The translations under genes were made by a program, and so were the position numbers. Below the pieces are notes generated by a model, which saw only the letters and a program-made list of their open reading frames with translations, was not told the origin of the DNA and did no database searches. This document shows positions 43,309-55,014 of a stretch of 64,000 nucleotides of DNA, in pieces. The stretch is from Cinnamomum chago (taxonomy: Eukaryota > Streptophyta > Magnoliopsida > Laurales > Lauraceae): the NCBI GenBank assembly GCA_038049695.1, contig CP142457.1, positions 21,094,501 to 21,158,500 on the forward strand. Direction: 5' to 3'. Positions within the stretch are counted from its first letter, which is position 1. Each line of letters opens with the position of its first letter.

Positions 43309-46164
43309 TGTTACACCCCATTCCGAGTTAATCAAGATTAACTCTAATTAATCGAGATTTATGCAAATTAAGTATAATTAATCAAGTTGATTGAGGTTAA
43401 TAATCAAAATGACTCAAGTTAATCACAAGTGAGTAAGTTAAGCATAATGGAATGAGTTTGAAAGAGATTAAGTTAATTGAGTTGAATTTAGACTCAAATT
43501 AAAGAGATTAGGGACTTTTCTGTATATACGGATTTTCGAGTATTTCATCGGATATGGTAAAACTTGATATCATCGTGTGTATTTCGACGAGTACATCAAC
43601 TTTCATAATACACTCATATTCATTTGACCTGAAATGAATCAAATGGGTCTTTGTTTGACTCAAAATGGAATTAAGCATGACGGAGAGGGTTAAAATGTAA
43701 AAGGGTCTATTATAAGGTTCAAAGGAACCCGAGTGTTTCATTCACTCGATGGTTCCAGAGAATTCAAGAGCTTTAGACTCAGGTTATTTCTTTTTCCTTT
43801 TTCGTTTCTTCTTCACCAATTGTCCAAATTTGAGGCTTTACAAGTGAATTTCAAAGAGGGAAATTCTCATTATCTTCTTCATCTTCTTCCTCTCCTTTGT
43901 CAAGTTTTGGAGATAGGGTTTGAAGGAAATCTTATTGTTCTCTTGTATCAAGCTACCAAGTATTTATAATGGTTTTAGTTACAATTAGGTTCTTTAGATC
44001 CTTTTCCATATCAAAAGATCATTGAATTCGGATTTGAATGATTTGATGATGTCAGGGTTTGAATTGGGTGATTTTGTGGCAAGTGAAGCTTGGAAAAAAA
44101 AAAAGGGGTTTTTGTGTTAAACTTCAAGTAAAGGAAAGTATAAACAGTACTTGTAATTAAATTGTTACTTGATATGAGTTTCTTGTCATTAGATATGATT
44201 TCATTTGATTTGTATTGAAATGATTTGATTTGTGGATCATTTGAATGGTATTTGAAGTGATTACAGATAAATAGAAGTGTTAATCTTATAAGGAATGATG
44301 TTTGAGGAAGGGAACAGGAGGTTCCAGAATTTTATTGAAGGTATAATCAGTTCTTATGTATATATGCTTGTAATTGCTCATTAATTTGGTTTTGTAAACA
44401 ATTTTCATTGGGTTATAATATAATGAATGATTTTTTTATGGAGTATTAGATACTCAAATCATGTTTAAATGCTCTTTAGAAAGACCTGGAAATGAGTAGT
44501 AAATGTGGGGAAAAAATCAGTGCAAAACAAACACTTACAGGTTTTATTTTTGCAAATTTTGCACTACTGAGAGTTCGAACTCGTGGCCTTGTTGGTTTTT
44601 AGCTTGGAAACATCCTGTACTTAGAATTCAAACTCTTGTACTGAACGTTCGAACTCTTGGCAGATTTTCGAATCGCCATAGCTTTTTATCCGTACGTTGG
44701 ATTTTGGAGTTCCATATATCGATGGAAAGCTCTTGAAACGTAGAATCTAATGGTCTACAGCTTCAATCGATCGGAGGGCTCAAGTTGAGTTCGGAATTGT
44801 GATGATTCTATTTGAATCAAATATTCTTTTTAATATACATAAATTATCTATAAATTAGTCTTGAGACTAATTATGTTGCAATTGAGGATTAATGAGATTC
44901 GTAATGCAAATCGAGAGTGACCGAAAGGTTAACTGAGGGTTAATTGAGAGGTTAATCGACATTCAAGAACTAAATGTAGGTTAAACAAGGGTTAACCAAG
45001 TTGTACAGTTGACCTCAAGTGACCGAACAGTTAACCGAAATGAATAATTTTCAGACTTACTTTCTGAATTTATATAAAGAGCCTATTAATTATATCAAGG
45101 CTATTAATACTGTTTATACCTCTATAGGTGTTAATTAAGGGGACTTTAATGTACAAATTCATATAAATTGTGGTGTCCATCAAGAATAACATGCACATTA
45201 AATAACTGAGGATTACACCTGAATGGTTGGTATTACTTAATTGAAATTGTACATTGAATTGTATTCGAAATGGATAATAACTTGAATTGAATTCTAAAAG
45301 ACTTGTTTATTGAGTTAAATCCGTTAATTTGTAATTAAACAGAATTAATATGTTGAACTATATTGTTTCTTGAGTCTAGCACTACGTAGCGATTTCATTA
45401 ATGCTCATAGAGGTGTTTCTGCTGCAGTAGATGATTTAAAAGTGTTCCGGAGCTCCGTGGTACTGCCAGATTTCCCCGGCCCGGGCACTGATAGATCCCA
45501 CAATATTAAATGATTTCTTCCTTTTGGAAGATGATAGTGATTGATTTCCTCTTGGAAGATGATTTCTTCCTTTTTAGGAAGATGTCATTTGATTTGAAAT
45601 GCTATTGTATTTTGCCAAATAATAAATACTCTCATTGATTTTGAATTGAATTGTAATTGTATTGTTTATTATTGAATTTAGACAGGTTAAATGTATAATT
45701 AGCATGTATAATCATGTATTTGTTTATACATTGTTGAATTGTCAAATTCATAGTGTTATTGATGGCATTACAGGCTCAGTTGCCCATGCTAGTCCTTCAG
45801 AGGCCACAGCGCCAGCGGAGACGACCGCTTCGGTTCCTCCAAGAGGATTAGCTGAGTGGAGATGATTTGATGTCATCTAAATATGATATTGAGAACGAAA
45901 ACGAAAACAGTAAAGAAAATTTTTCGAAATGGAAATTTGTATTAGAAACGTTTCACATTGTATTTAAATATGCAAGTGAGTGTTGTACATAATGTAAATG
46001 AGTTTTGTTTTATACATGAACAATGTATAGTTGTTTATATTCCACATAATGTATTAAATGATATCCGTTGTGAATTTTATGTGATTGAAGTTCACGGGAG
46101 TAAGTATGCAACGCGACTCGGGGTTAACTCGGATTAATCATAATCTCGGGCTCGGGTCGTGTCC
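43309..46164 (+). mobile_element. Probable solo LTR, about 2.85 kb
   Basis: It begins TGTTACACCCCATTCCGAG and ends GGGTCGTGTCC, with CCTTTAG on both sides (43302-43308 and 46163-46169, consistent with a 5-bp TSD TTTAG). The terminal repeat is imperfect and the final CA is changed to CC. TATAAAG is at about 45076. No coding domain is seen. The first 200 bp and the last 50 bp share GTTAATC/GATTAAC words. Confidence 0.5.
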
Positions 46165-46169
46165 TTTAG

Positions 46170-47929
46170 GAGCTAAATTATCGGGACCAAAAGAGACTTA
46201 ATTGCTAAATCAAGTCATAATCTAGATGTATAAGTCATAATTCAGACTTAATTATCTGGACTAGGCCAGTCTGAACATGACAAGAGCCAGCCCGACATTT
46301 TTAAGGGTAAATTACCGAGAGATCCCTGATTATTGTGTTATAAAGTCTTAAACTACGAGAGATCCCTAAGTACTGTGTTATAAATTCTCTAGTACATTGT
46401 ATTATTATTTAAGGCCTAGAATCCTTTGCGCATGGGACTAATTTTCCCTTCCACACTACAACAATACCAACCCAGCCCATGAGCACCCTTAGTATAAATT
46501 TGGATCAAGATTTCCTAATTAGGAGTGCAATTTGAAGCTTAGATCTGATCCACAACCCATGAAAACATCTCCAAGTTAAACCAAATCCCATGGCAACTTG
46601 GGGTCCCCAGTACGGTTGTGAGTCGCACTCGCCATTCAGACTCGTTAGATCGATGTAGCTACAGACTTCCATTACATAAGAAAGAAGAACGGGGATTCCT
46701 TTGTAAGAATTTACAAATTAACTTTGCACTATGCTTGGCCCACTTTCTAAATCCTGAGCCGACTTAGGAAGGTCCACGGTGAACCATTGGCCAGTCGGTT
46801 ATATATTGTGCCAAAATCTTAGATCAAAGTCCAGTCGGCAGCCTTAAAAATTTAGCTAACATCACGAACAAATTAGATTGGAATTGGGCCTAGCTCACGC
46901 TGTCAAAATGGCAGCCTCTTCATTCCATTCTCTTGCAATATGAGACAAACATGGTGGCTGGCTCAATCATACTTCATTTGGTTCTTTGCTGGTTTGAGTG
47001 TACTCAAATTGGAGAAGAAGTGAAAGAAGCTTCTGTCATTCCTGATTGGGATGCTTGGAGAAAAAGAAACGGTTTATTTATATTTTACAAGTGGGTAGTT
47101 ATGAGTCAGAGCCCTCTTCTCATGGATAATGAAAGTTTTGCCCTTTTTTAAATCAACCACAATAAAGAGAGGAGGCATACGATTTTTAACATGAAAAACT
47201 CTACTCGGGAAAAACCACTAGTGGTAGCGACTACCGAAAAAACCAAGCACTATATAAAGAAAGGTACAAGGACTCACATAACCTTTCCCAGTTGTAACTC
47301 AACCTAAGGACTGCGATGGACTTGCCGACTACATGCCGTTCACCTTCACCATGCTTGAACCAACCATACTTTGATGACTCTCAAAGTGATGCAAACTCAA
47401 CCCACATTGATGCCTCTCAAGGTGCTTCAATCAGCAATAGAGAAAGAAGAAATCTTCTTTTTCAATAATCAGCCCAAATACCCTTGCTGCAGAACTCTCA
47501 ATAATCTCTAAAATGATTCTCGATCTTTTGATAGGATAGAAGTGAGTTCTAAGGTAACAATAAGATGCTTATATAGCCCAAGGGGGTTGTGCATGAGATT
47601 TCTAATTCGATCATAATTCAAAAAACCAAAGTTTTAGTGAAAATAGGAGAGTACTCTTCACTAGCAGAAAATCCCAATTCATTATAGCAAGCAAGGAGCT
47701 CACTATAACTAGCTACCTCTCTGCCTAGGTTCAATATTGCGAACCTGCTTGCTGGATTTTGGCTTGAAGCTCAAGTTTATATATGGCCAGGACTCTTTAA
47801 ACTCTATCTTAAGTATTTTATGGGTCCAGCAGTCATCAAACTCTGTTTAAACCAATAACTAAACACCTCGAAACTTAAATTGATTAAAACTAGAACCTAA
47901 AACAAACCCCGGACCCAAAGATCAGTGAC
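46170..47929. other. No gene recognised
   Basis: A segment near 46310-46375 has two similar pieces, both with GAGAGATCCCT, resembling ends of small transposons, but no closing end was found. A short open frame at 46933-47151 has no recognisable domain. Near 47220-47560 the DNA resembles LTR leader sequence (ACTATATAAAGAAAGG), but no boundaries are visible. Confidence 0.35.
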
Positions 47930-48339
47930 TAAGTCCTATCCGGAATTTGCAATACATTCGAATCTACTGAAGATTATAGACTTTCAAGCTAGGCGCCACC
48001 CCCTTGGCGCATATCTCTTCATTTGTCCCCAACCACGAGTTTTCGACTTTATTTCGAAACTCGAACCCGAATCACTTCAATACTTGGGTAATAAAGACCA
48101 AAAACAATTTAAAACATTAAATCCATCAATTTAAACCCACCAGAATTCTAAAAAGAGATCGAAGAGTTTGACAAATAAGAACCGCCAGGATAGGCTCCCC
48201 GCCCCGTGGGCGCCTACCCCTGTTTTACACATCAAATTGTGAGTTTAGATCACATTTCGAATTCCTATTCAAAATTAACTTAAATAGAACATCTTAGAAC
48301 TTTAAAACAATTCACCAGACCAAAACATTGCCCTTGAAA

Positions 48340-48819
48340 TAGAGCTGTCAATCGTGTCGTTTTAACAAATTCGGATTGTGAGTTAGCAAATTCTTGTTAG
48401 AATCACCCCAACCCATACCCGGCCTCCAAAAATCAAACATGAACATGAACTATTAACCCATTAAATAATTTTGTCCATTTTAGACCATATCAATTAACAT
48501 ACACTCTTTTGTTAATGAAAAGAGAGTGAAGGAGTTAGAAAAGGATCTTTTATATGTGGGTTTTAGGGTTTCACTTCAACCTTTTCAAACTTACCAAAAT
48601 ACCCCTCATGCATTTTATAATTTATGTTATTTACCATTTGGTCGGTTGTATCTTGTTGTTAATGGGTTATCGGTTTTATTCGTTAACAACCCGCTAATTT
48701 AACTGGTTAACGAATCCGACCCATTAACGACACGAATCCGTTAAGAGGCCACCTGAACCCGTTAATATTATGTGGGTTCGCGTCGTGTTAACGGGTAGTG
48801 TGGCATTTTGATAGCCCTA
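48340..48819. mobile_element. hAT-type non-autonomous element, 480 bp (TSD CCTTGAAA)
   Basis: A perfect 8-bp TSD, CCTTGAAA, is at 48332-48339 and 48820-48827. The ends are TAGAGCTGTCAAT and, reversed, TAGGGCTATCAAA. The interior carries repeated CCCGTTAAC/ACACGA words common in plant hAT MITEs. No transposase. Confidence 0.88.
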
Positions 48820-49277
48820 CCTTGAAACCCCCGGAACTCCAAAAAGAAATCGAAAAGCCTAAAAACTACCAACTGTCAGGATAGGCTCCACCCCTGGGCG
48901 CCTAACCCTATTTTATGCACCAAATTGTGATTTTCGATCTAGTTTCGAATTCCAAATTAAAATTAACTTAGACAAAACCTTCCAGAGCACTGAACCATAC
49001 TAAAAAGCTCAATTACCTTGACCTAAACTCCCTGGAATTTTGAATAAAAGTAGGAAAACCTGAGAAATGCAGAACTGTGAGGATAAGCTCCTCCTCCTGG
49101 GCACCTACCCCTAATTTTAGTCCCAATTTAAGAATCTCAATCTCTTTTCAAATTTGAGATCGAATTCACTAAAATTAAAACCATCCAGAACATAAAACAA
49201 ACCTAAAACAATAACATAATCCAACAAAAGCTAATTGGAATTTCAAATTATAATCGAAATTATCGACAAGTGCTGAA

Positions 49278-51461
49278 TGTAAGTCCATGGGGATCCGAAC
49301 CCTAGAGGGGGGGGTGAATAGGGTGAGCTTCAATTATGACCAATTTTAACAAATTTTAACTTCTTTAAAACAAACTAGTCACATGTGATGATTATCAAAT
49401 AAAATGCGGAAGCTTAATCAAAACAATCACCATAAAGCAAGCACCATCACACAAGGATTTATAGTGGTTCGACCTCAATGCCTACATCCACTACCGGCTT
49501 GTGATCCAACACCCCACCGGATTTCCACTATTTATGCTTTTCAATAGGCTAAGCAATAACCTTTACAATATGCTTTCCAAGGCTAAGCAATAACCTTTAC
49601 ATTGATGTTTTTCAAGGCTTAACATCAACCTATACATTATGCTTTTATAGGCTAAGCAATAACCTCTTCAACCACAAGGTTGGTTATCTCACTAATTTAG
49701 TGTCTAACATACACTTGATGGAGATACAAATTAGCTCATTACATTTGCCTCTTAAATAGGCGGATATGGAAGTGAAAATCTAATACACACACACTATGAA
49801 TGCAAAGATGAAAGTATATGAAGTGTGTGTGTGATGTCCTCAATCATTTAGAAAATGAAAGCTCATAAATGTATGCTTAAGGCTTTTGAAAGTTTTAGCT
49901 CAAAAAGCATTTATGATTGAGGAAATGCTAATCACATGTTAAAAGTAACAACTTGTTAATGAGATCAAAGATTTACAAGTTGTATGAAATTAATTAGCTC
50001 TAAACATGTGAAGCATAGGGATGTCAATCAAATCAACATGAAGCTCAAAACATAAAAATAGATTTGATTGAAAAGAGGGGACAAATCATATGTAATTATA
50101 AATACAACTTGAAAGTGATATACCAATCAAAGTAAGGCAAGTTGTGAAACTTTAAAACAATAATACACATATGATTTGTAAAGATGTTGAATCCAAAACA
50201 TAAGATACATTTGAAAGAGATTTTCTTATGATAGAAAACAACAACCAAAGATTCAACCAAGTATATGAATCATGTTACATATTTCATTAACATGATCTAC
50301 TTAGATTTACTAAAGATAAAGTACTACTTGGATTGAATCAAATGGTGATGCATCCAAAACAATAGATCTATTCAAAGTATAAAACATGCTAAGGATACAA
50401 CACATCATAGTTTGTCATGTTACTAAAGATTTACCTAAGATAAAACAAAACATGAAAACATATGATTTGTAAAGAAGTTGAGTCCAAAACATAAGATAGT
50501 TTTGAAAGAGATTTTCTTATGATAGAAAACAACAACCAAAGATTCAACCAAGTATAGGAATCATGTTACATATAATTTCAAAGGTTCTTTTATTAACATG
50601 ATCTACTTAGATTTATCAATTCAAGTACTACTTGGATTGAATCATATGGTGTTGTATCCAAAACAATAAATCAACTCAAAACATAAAACATGTTAAGGAC
50701 ACAACACAAACATAGTTTAATATGCTAGAAATGATTTACCAAAAATAAAACAAAGCATGAAAACATATGATTAAGGAAAGTAGAGCTTACTTTTAATTTA
50801 ACTCATTAATCCAAGCTTTAGCTTTCCTAATGATCCCCTTCATCCCTTAGTTCATTTCCCTTGTATTTGCCTCAAAACCCCTCAAGGAGGGCCTTAAAAT
50901 TCCCAACTTTTGGCAAAGGAAAGAACTCATATTTATAGCAAAAAGTGCCCAACGGCTAGTCCTCGGTCGACCTGCAAACAGGTCTCGATCGACCGAGATC
51001 AAATCTGACCGTTGGTGCTCCCAGGCACTTTCTGCCTGCAGTGTTCCCGGTCGACCGGGACCTCTGCGCCGGTCGACCGGCGACACTGCCGGGACCAAAA
51101 TTCCCACTTTTGCAAGTTTAAAAGATTTTCTTTGTGGAACTTTTTGGGCCATATAATCAAGCTTAAGAACATGTTTTAAATCATTCTAAGGGGTTTAAAA
51201 ACATGTAACAACACAAAGCCTAAAATGATTCAAAACTTTAAAACCATAAGGCTAGCTTGATTTCTAAAACTCTTTTCAAAATCAAATGCATCCAAGTTTT
51301 AAAAGCAAATCATGCATAAATGAAACTTTTACAAATCTTAAAAGCAATGCATGAATAAAACAAGATTTCAAGTTTATATAAATCAATGCATATGTGTGTA
51401 AATCAAATGATGCTAGAATGATTATGCATCCATCAAATTGCAATCTACAAAATTCCTAACA
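49278..51461 (-). mobile_element. Solo LTR of the 2.2-kb family, copy 3, inverted (TSD CTGAA)
   Basis: On the minus strand it runs TGTTAGGAATTTTG to CCATGGACTTACA. The TSD CTGAA lies at 49273-49277 and 51462-51466. Same landmarks as copies 1 and 2: GGTCGACC block at about 50960-51090, TATA at 50930-50937 and diverged internal repeats. It interrupts the 203-bp tandem array. Confidence 0.9.
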
Positions 51462-51660
51462 CTGAAAACACTGCAACAGTCAGGATAGGCTCCACTCCCT
51501 AGGTGCCTACCCCTATTTTGACCCTAAAGTGCGATTTTCGACCATTTTCTAGAATCCTGACTCAAATTAAAATAATAGAACCTAAAAATATTTAAAAGCA
51601 CACTAAACAAAACCCTAAAGCACCCCTAAATCACTCTTAACCAAGCTACAACTTAAAACA

Positions 51661-52769
51661 AATTGAATCAATTCAAAATTACACATAACAAGCTACGTAG
51701 GCGTTAAAACTATCAGCCTTAGGTTGTTTGCGCCCTAGGAATAAATCGGATTCTCCCGTCAGGTAGCTTAGAGAAGTAGGCTTCATCCCATCACTTTTCT
51801 TATTCCGTTAGGGGACTAGGAAAGTTAATGTGGACGGTTTAGGACCTTAGGTCAATGTTAGTCTGATGATCACTAATAAAGTACTAATGACGTAAATCCA
51901 AGCAAAATCCTCTAGTTAGGACCTTCTAGCCGCCCTAATATCAAAAATACATAAAAACTATAAAACCAACAAAATCAAGCCCAAAGAGATTTTCCTTTTA
52001 TTTCTTCCTCCACCTTAGGTGCCAAATATTTAATTGACCTTAATGGAAAAGGGAATGAAGAACTTATTTCTAAAGTTGATTTAATGAGAATGATGAGGTA
52101 AGATGAGTGATTTCACAAACTTTGCATATTTTTATTTCGACCCATCGGCCACTCCAAAACAAACATCGGCCCATCAGCCACCTTAATCAATCTTGGCCCA
52201 TCAGCCTTTCACTTTATCACTTGTGTATCGCACACAAAACCAAAAGAAATCACGAATCATAATCTCATTTGCATCATCAATTTGGTTTGAAAAATCAACA
52301 TTTTAACCCTATTTTGCTAAGGGATTCGAAGGGGGTACCTGGGAACGGGGTCGATCATCTTCTTAAATATTTGGCACCTCCCCCCTTTTTAATTTGTTTT
52401 AGTTATTACATTATTTTACTTGGATATAGTATGATTATGCTATGTAAGGATTAACCTCTATTTGGACCTTAACTCACGACCCTGAATTGACCCAATATCA
52501 GAAGACCCAAATCAATGTGATAGGCCAGGATGATCGTCGTGTGTTGTCGGCAGCACATTAGATGAGAGGAAGAACCCACCTTATTATTTTCCTCCCTAAT
52601 TTTCTTCAACGGTGTTATGGTTGTACCGTAGCTAGCGATCATAATCCGTCAATTTAAAGGGTAGTCGGAATCCTCATTTTCGATGTAAAATATAAATAGC
52701 ATATATTAATGAATGGAGATTTCTCAATCCATGTCCCTTGGGGGAACAAAATTCACATCCGACAGCTGC
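51661..52769. other. No gene recognised
   Basis: After the tandem array ends the sequence holds GCGCCCTAGG and GGGGTACCTGGGAACGGGG blocks reminiscent of retrotransposon non-coding DNA. No boundaries or domains could be fixed. Confidence 0.35.
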
Positions 52770-53650
52770 TCCACCCAGACTTTTTATCAGTAGTTGAAAA
52801 TTGTTGCAGGATCGATAATCAGGGGAATCCTCAGTTCATTCCAGCCTAGAAGTTGAAGGATTTGAAGAGATCAAACACTTCCCCGTCATCTGCTACTTCA
52901 AATTCTTTACAAGAAGCCAAGGTCAGACTGCACAACCTCTTTAAGGATGAACAGATCCATTGGAAACAAAAATCTCATGTTAATTGACTCAATGATGGTG
53001 ACCGAAACACTCGGTTCTTCCACCTTGCTATAAAAGAAAGAAGCATCATAAACCGCATATATAGACCCCATCATGGTCAATGGCTCCATTTTAGAAGATC
53101 TAGTCCAAGTTCCATCCGAAGCAGTTAGTCACTTCTCCAATTTATTCCATCCACATGCTAGCAGATTGGAAAACTCCCTCTTTGATCTCACTGGCCCTTC
53201 TATTTCGGATCTCGAGAACCAAATGCTTATAGCCACACCGGCTCCTTTTGAAGTTCATGCAACGATCTCTTCTCTTAGAAGGACACTGGCCCTCTTAGGA
53301 GCTGTCTTCCATGTTTCCTGGAATATCATTGGTCTAGATATCATCAATGCTACACAACATTTCTTCACCTTGGGTAGGCTTCTCAGAGCTTCCAACACCT
53401 ACATGCTTACTCTAATTCATAAGGTTAAATCCCCTTCCAATTTCCCTCATTTTAGACCCATAGGCCTATTAAGTTTCACCTATAAAATCATTTCTAAAAT
53501 CCTTGCTTCTAGGCTCTCTACTATACATCCCTCCATCATCTCCCACCACCAAGTTGCCTTCCTCAAAAATAGATCTATCCATCACCATGCTACGCACATT
53601 CACACAAACTTGTACCACGAAAAATTATGTCGCTGCCCACCTGCACTCGA
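52770..53650 (+). pseudogene. LINE reverse transcriptase relic
   Basis: It starts with HPDFLSVVENCC and continues with EAKVRLHNLFKDEQIHWKQK, the segment before the RT. In-frame stops are at about 52850 and 52985, and a frameshift is near 53073. From 53073 to about 53640 an open frame of nearly 190 codons holds the RT start: HFSNLFHP, LTLIHKVKSPSNFPHFRPIGL, IISKILASRL and QVAFLKNRSI. The RT catalytic FADD-like motif is not reached. The sequence changes abruptly near 53650. Confidence 0.8.
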
Positions 53651-55014
53651 TAGAGTTATGGCAGGGATCCATAGGATGACAAGCCCGGCCTAGACAAGAA
53701 TTTACGAGAATGCTCATTAAGGTTTAGTACTTAAGCGTCAAGATAGTGGTCAGTGGTGTACGCACACCCTAAGACCCAATCTATAGATGATAAGAAATAA
53801 ATAGCACTTACCATTAGGGATCCAAAGTTATGGCTAGACTTAATAAGGTCGATGGTGCCTTGACTCAAGAATCATAAGGGTCAGCATCTGGCTAGGCCCC
53901 GCTTGCATGAGTAAGACTCCCATCAAGATTAAGGAACTACTCCTAACATCCAAGGACCATCCAAATATCCAAGGTACCCCAATCCATCCAAGTCCATCCA
54001 CAAATCCATCCAACACAAGCTATCAACATTTTATATCAATACCAAAAGTAGTTCCTTGCCTAGAAGGCCATTGAATAACCGAACTAGCCCAAGACACTAG
54101 TAATCCATCCTCCAACATCACATACAAGGTCTCCTCTAGGTAAATCCTAGGTAAAGGTCCTCATCATTATTTAATTAACAATTAAAGTTATCAAGACATA
54201 AAAAGTCCATAGAACAAGACGTCAACAATGACACGCAATGTAAATCATCTCATCAATATCACTCAAGGAATGAATATGAGTAGCCAACCTAGGTCAATGG
54301 TTGCCTTTCAGCTATCAGTGTTGGTCAATGGTCAAGTGAGGGTTTCGGATATGATATAATTGGTTCTTGGTTCCTTGATAGTCAAAGGTAAAAACATCCC
54401 TAAATTGCCTTGACCTAACTTCGCCTCCCATACCCTACATCGACCAACCGATGAGCAAATGCTAAGCTAAACCATCCACATGTCACAAGTCCTCTAATTA
54501 TAAGCCAATAGATAGGTTTAAGGGTCCCAAACTAGCTAGTTCTAAGAGTCAAAAGGCACAAATTATGTACTTTGGAAAACCAAACCTTATGGTTAGCCGA
54601 AGTCCCATTACGGCTACCCATGCGTCTACTATGATTATCTTATGCTCATCATAGCTGTGAGGCTGTAGTAGAACAAAATACCATTTTTTAGCTCTTTGAA
54701 AAATCAAACCGTACTACATTCATGGTAGCTTATCTAGGAACCTACGGCCTGAAACTACAGCTGAATGACGAACCCTCATTTCAAACAAGTGAATTTCCTC
54801 CCAATTTCATCCAAACAATTTAGACACGTCATTTCTTACATTCTACACCATCATATCACATCAAAATGTCAAAACCTAAGGCCATTCATCATCAAATGAG
54901 TTCCTAACATGAATATAGGTTTCAAAACATCAAATGAGCTTAGAAAAAGGGGGAAATCGGATCAACCATCAATGATAATCTCAATTCACTACAAGGATAA
55001 TAAAAAAAAGGGGG
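53651..55014. other. No gene recognised
   Basis: Low-complexity CCATCCAA-type words near 53950-54010. No domain, RNA gene or element boundary could be read. Confidence 0.35.

Larger units (their letters stand above)
47930..51660 (+). repeat. Diverged ~203-bp tandem array, interrupted twice
   Basis: The landmark AGGATAGGCTCC...GGGCGCCTACCCC recurs near 47983 (diverged), 48188, 48877, 49080 and 51483. After subtracting the hAT element (488 bp with TSD) and the solo LTR (2189 bp with TSD), the spacing is about 205, 201, 203 and 212 bp. Units also share CAAATTGTGATTTTCGATC and AATTAAAATTAACTTAGA. No coding capacity. It may be an old satellite patch or the repeat part of an unidentified element. 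Confidence 0.7.

Noticed and set aside
46310..46400. Possible small transposon starting GGGTAAATTACCGAGAGATCCCT
   Set aside because: Only one end is visible. No inverted partner or TSD was found nearby.
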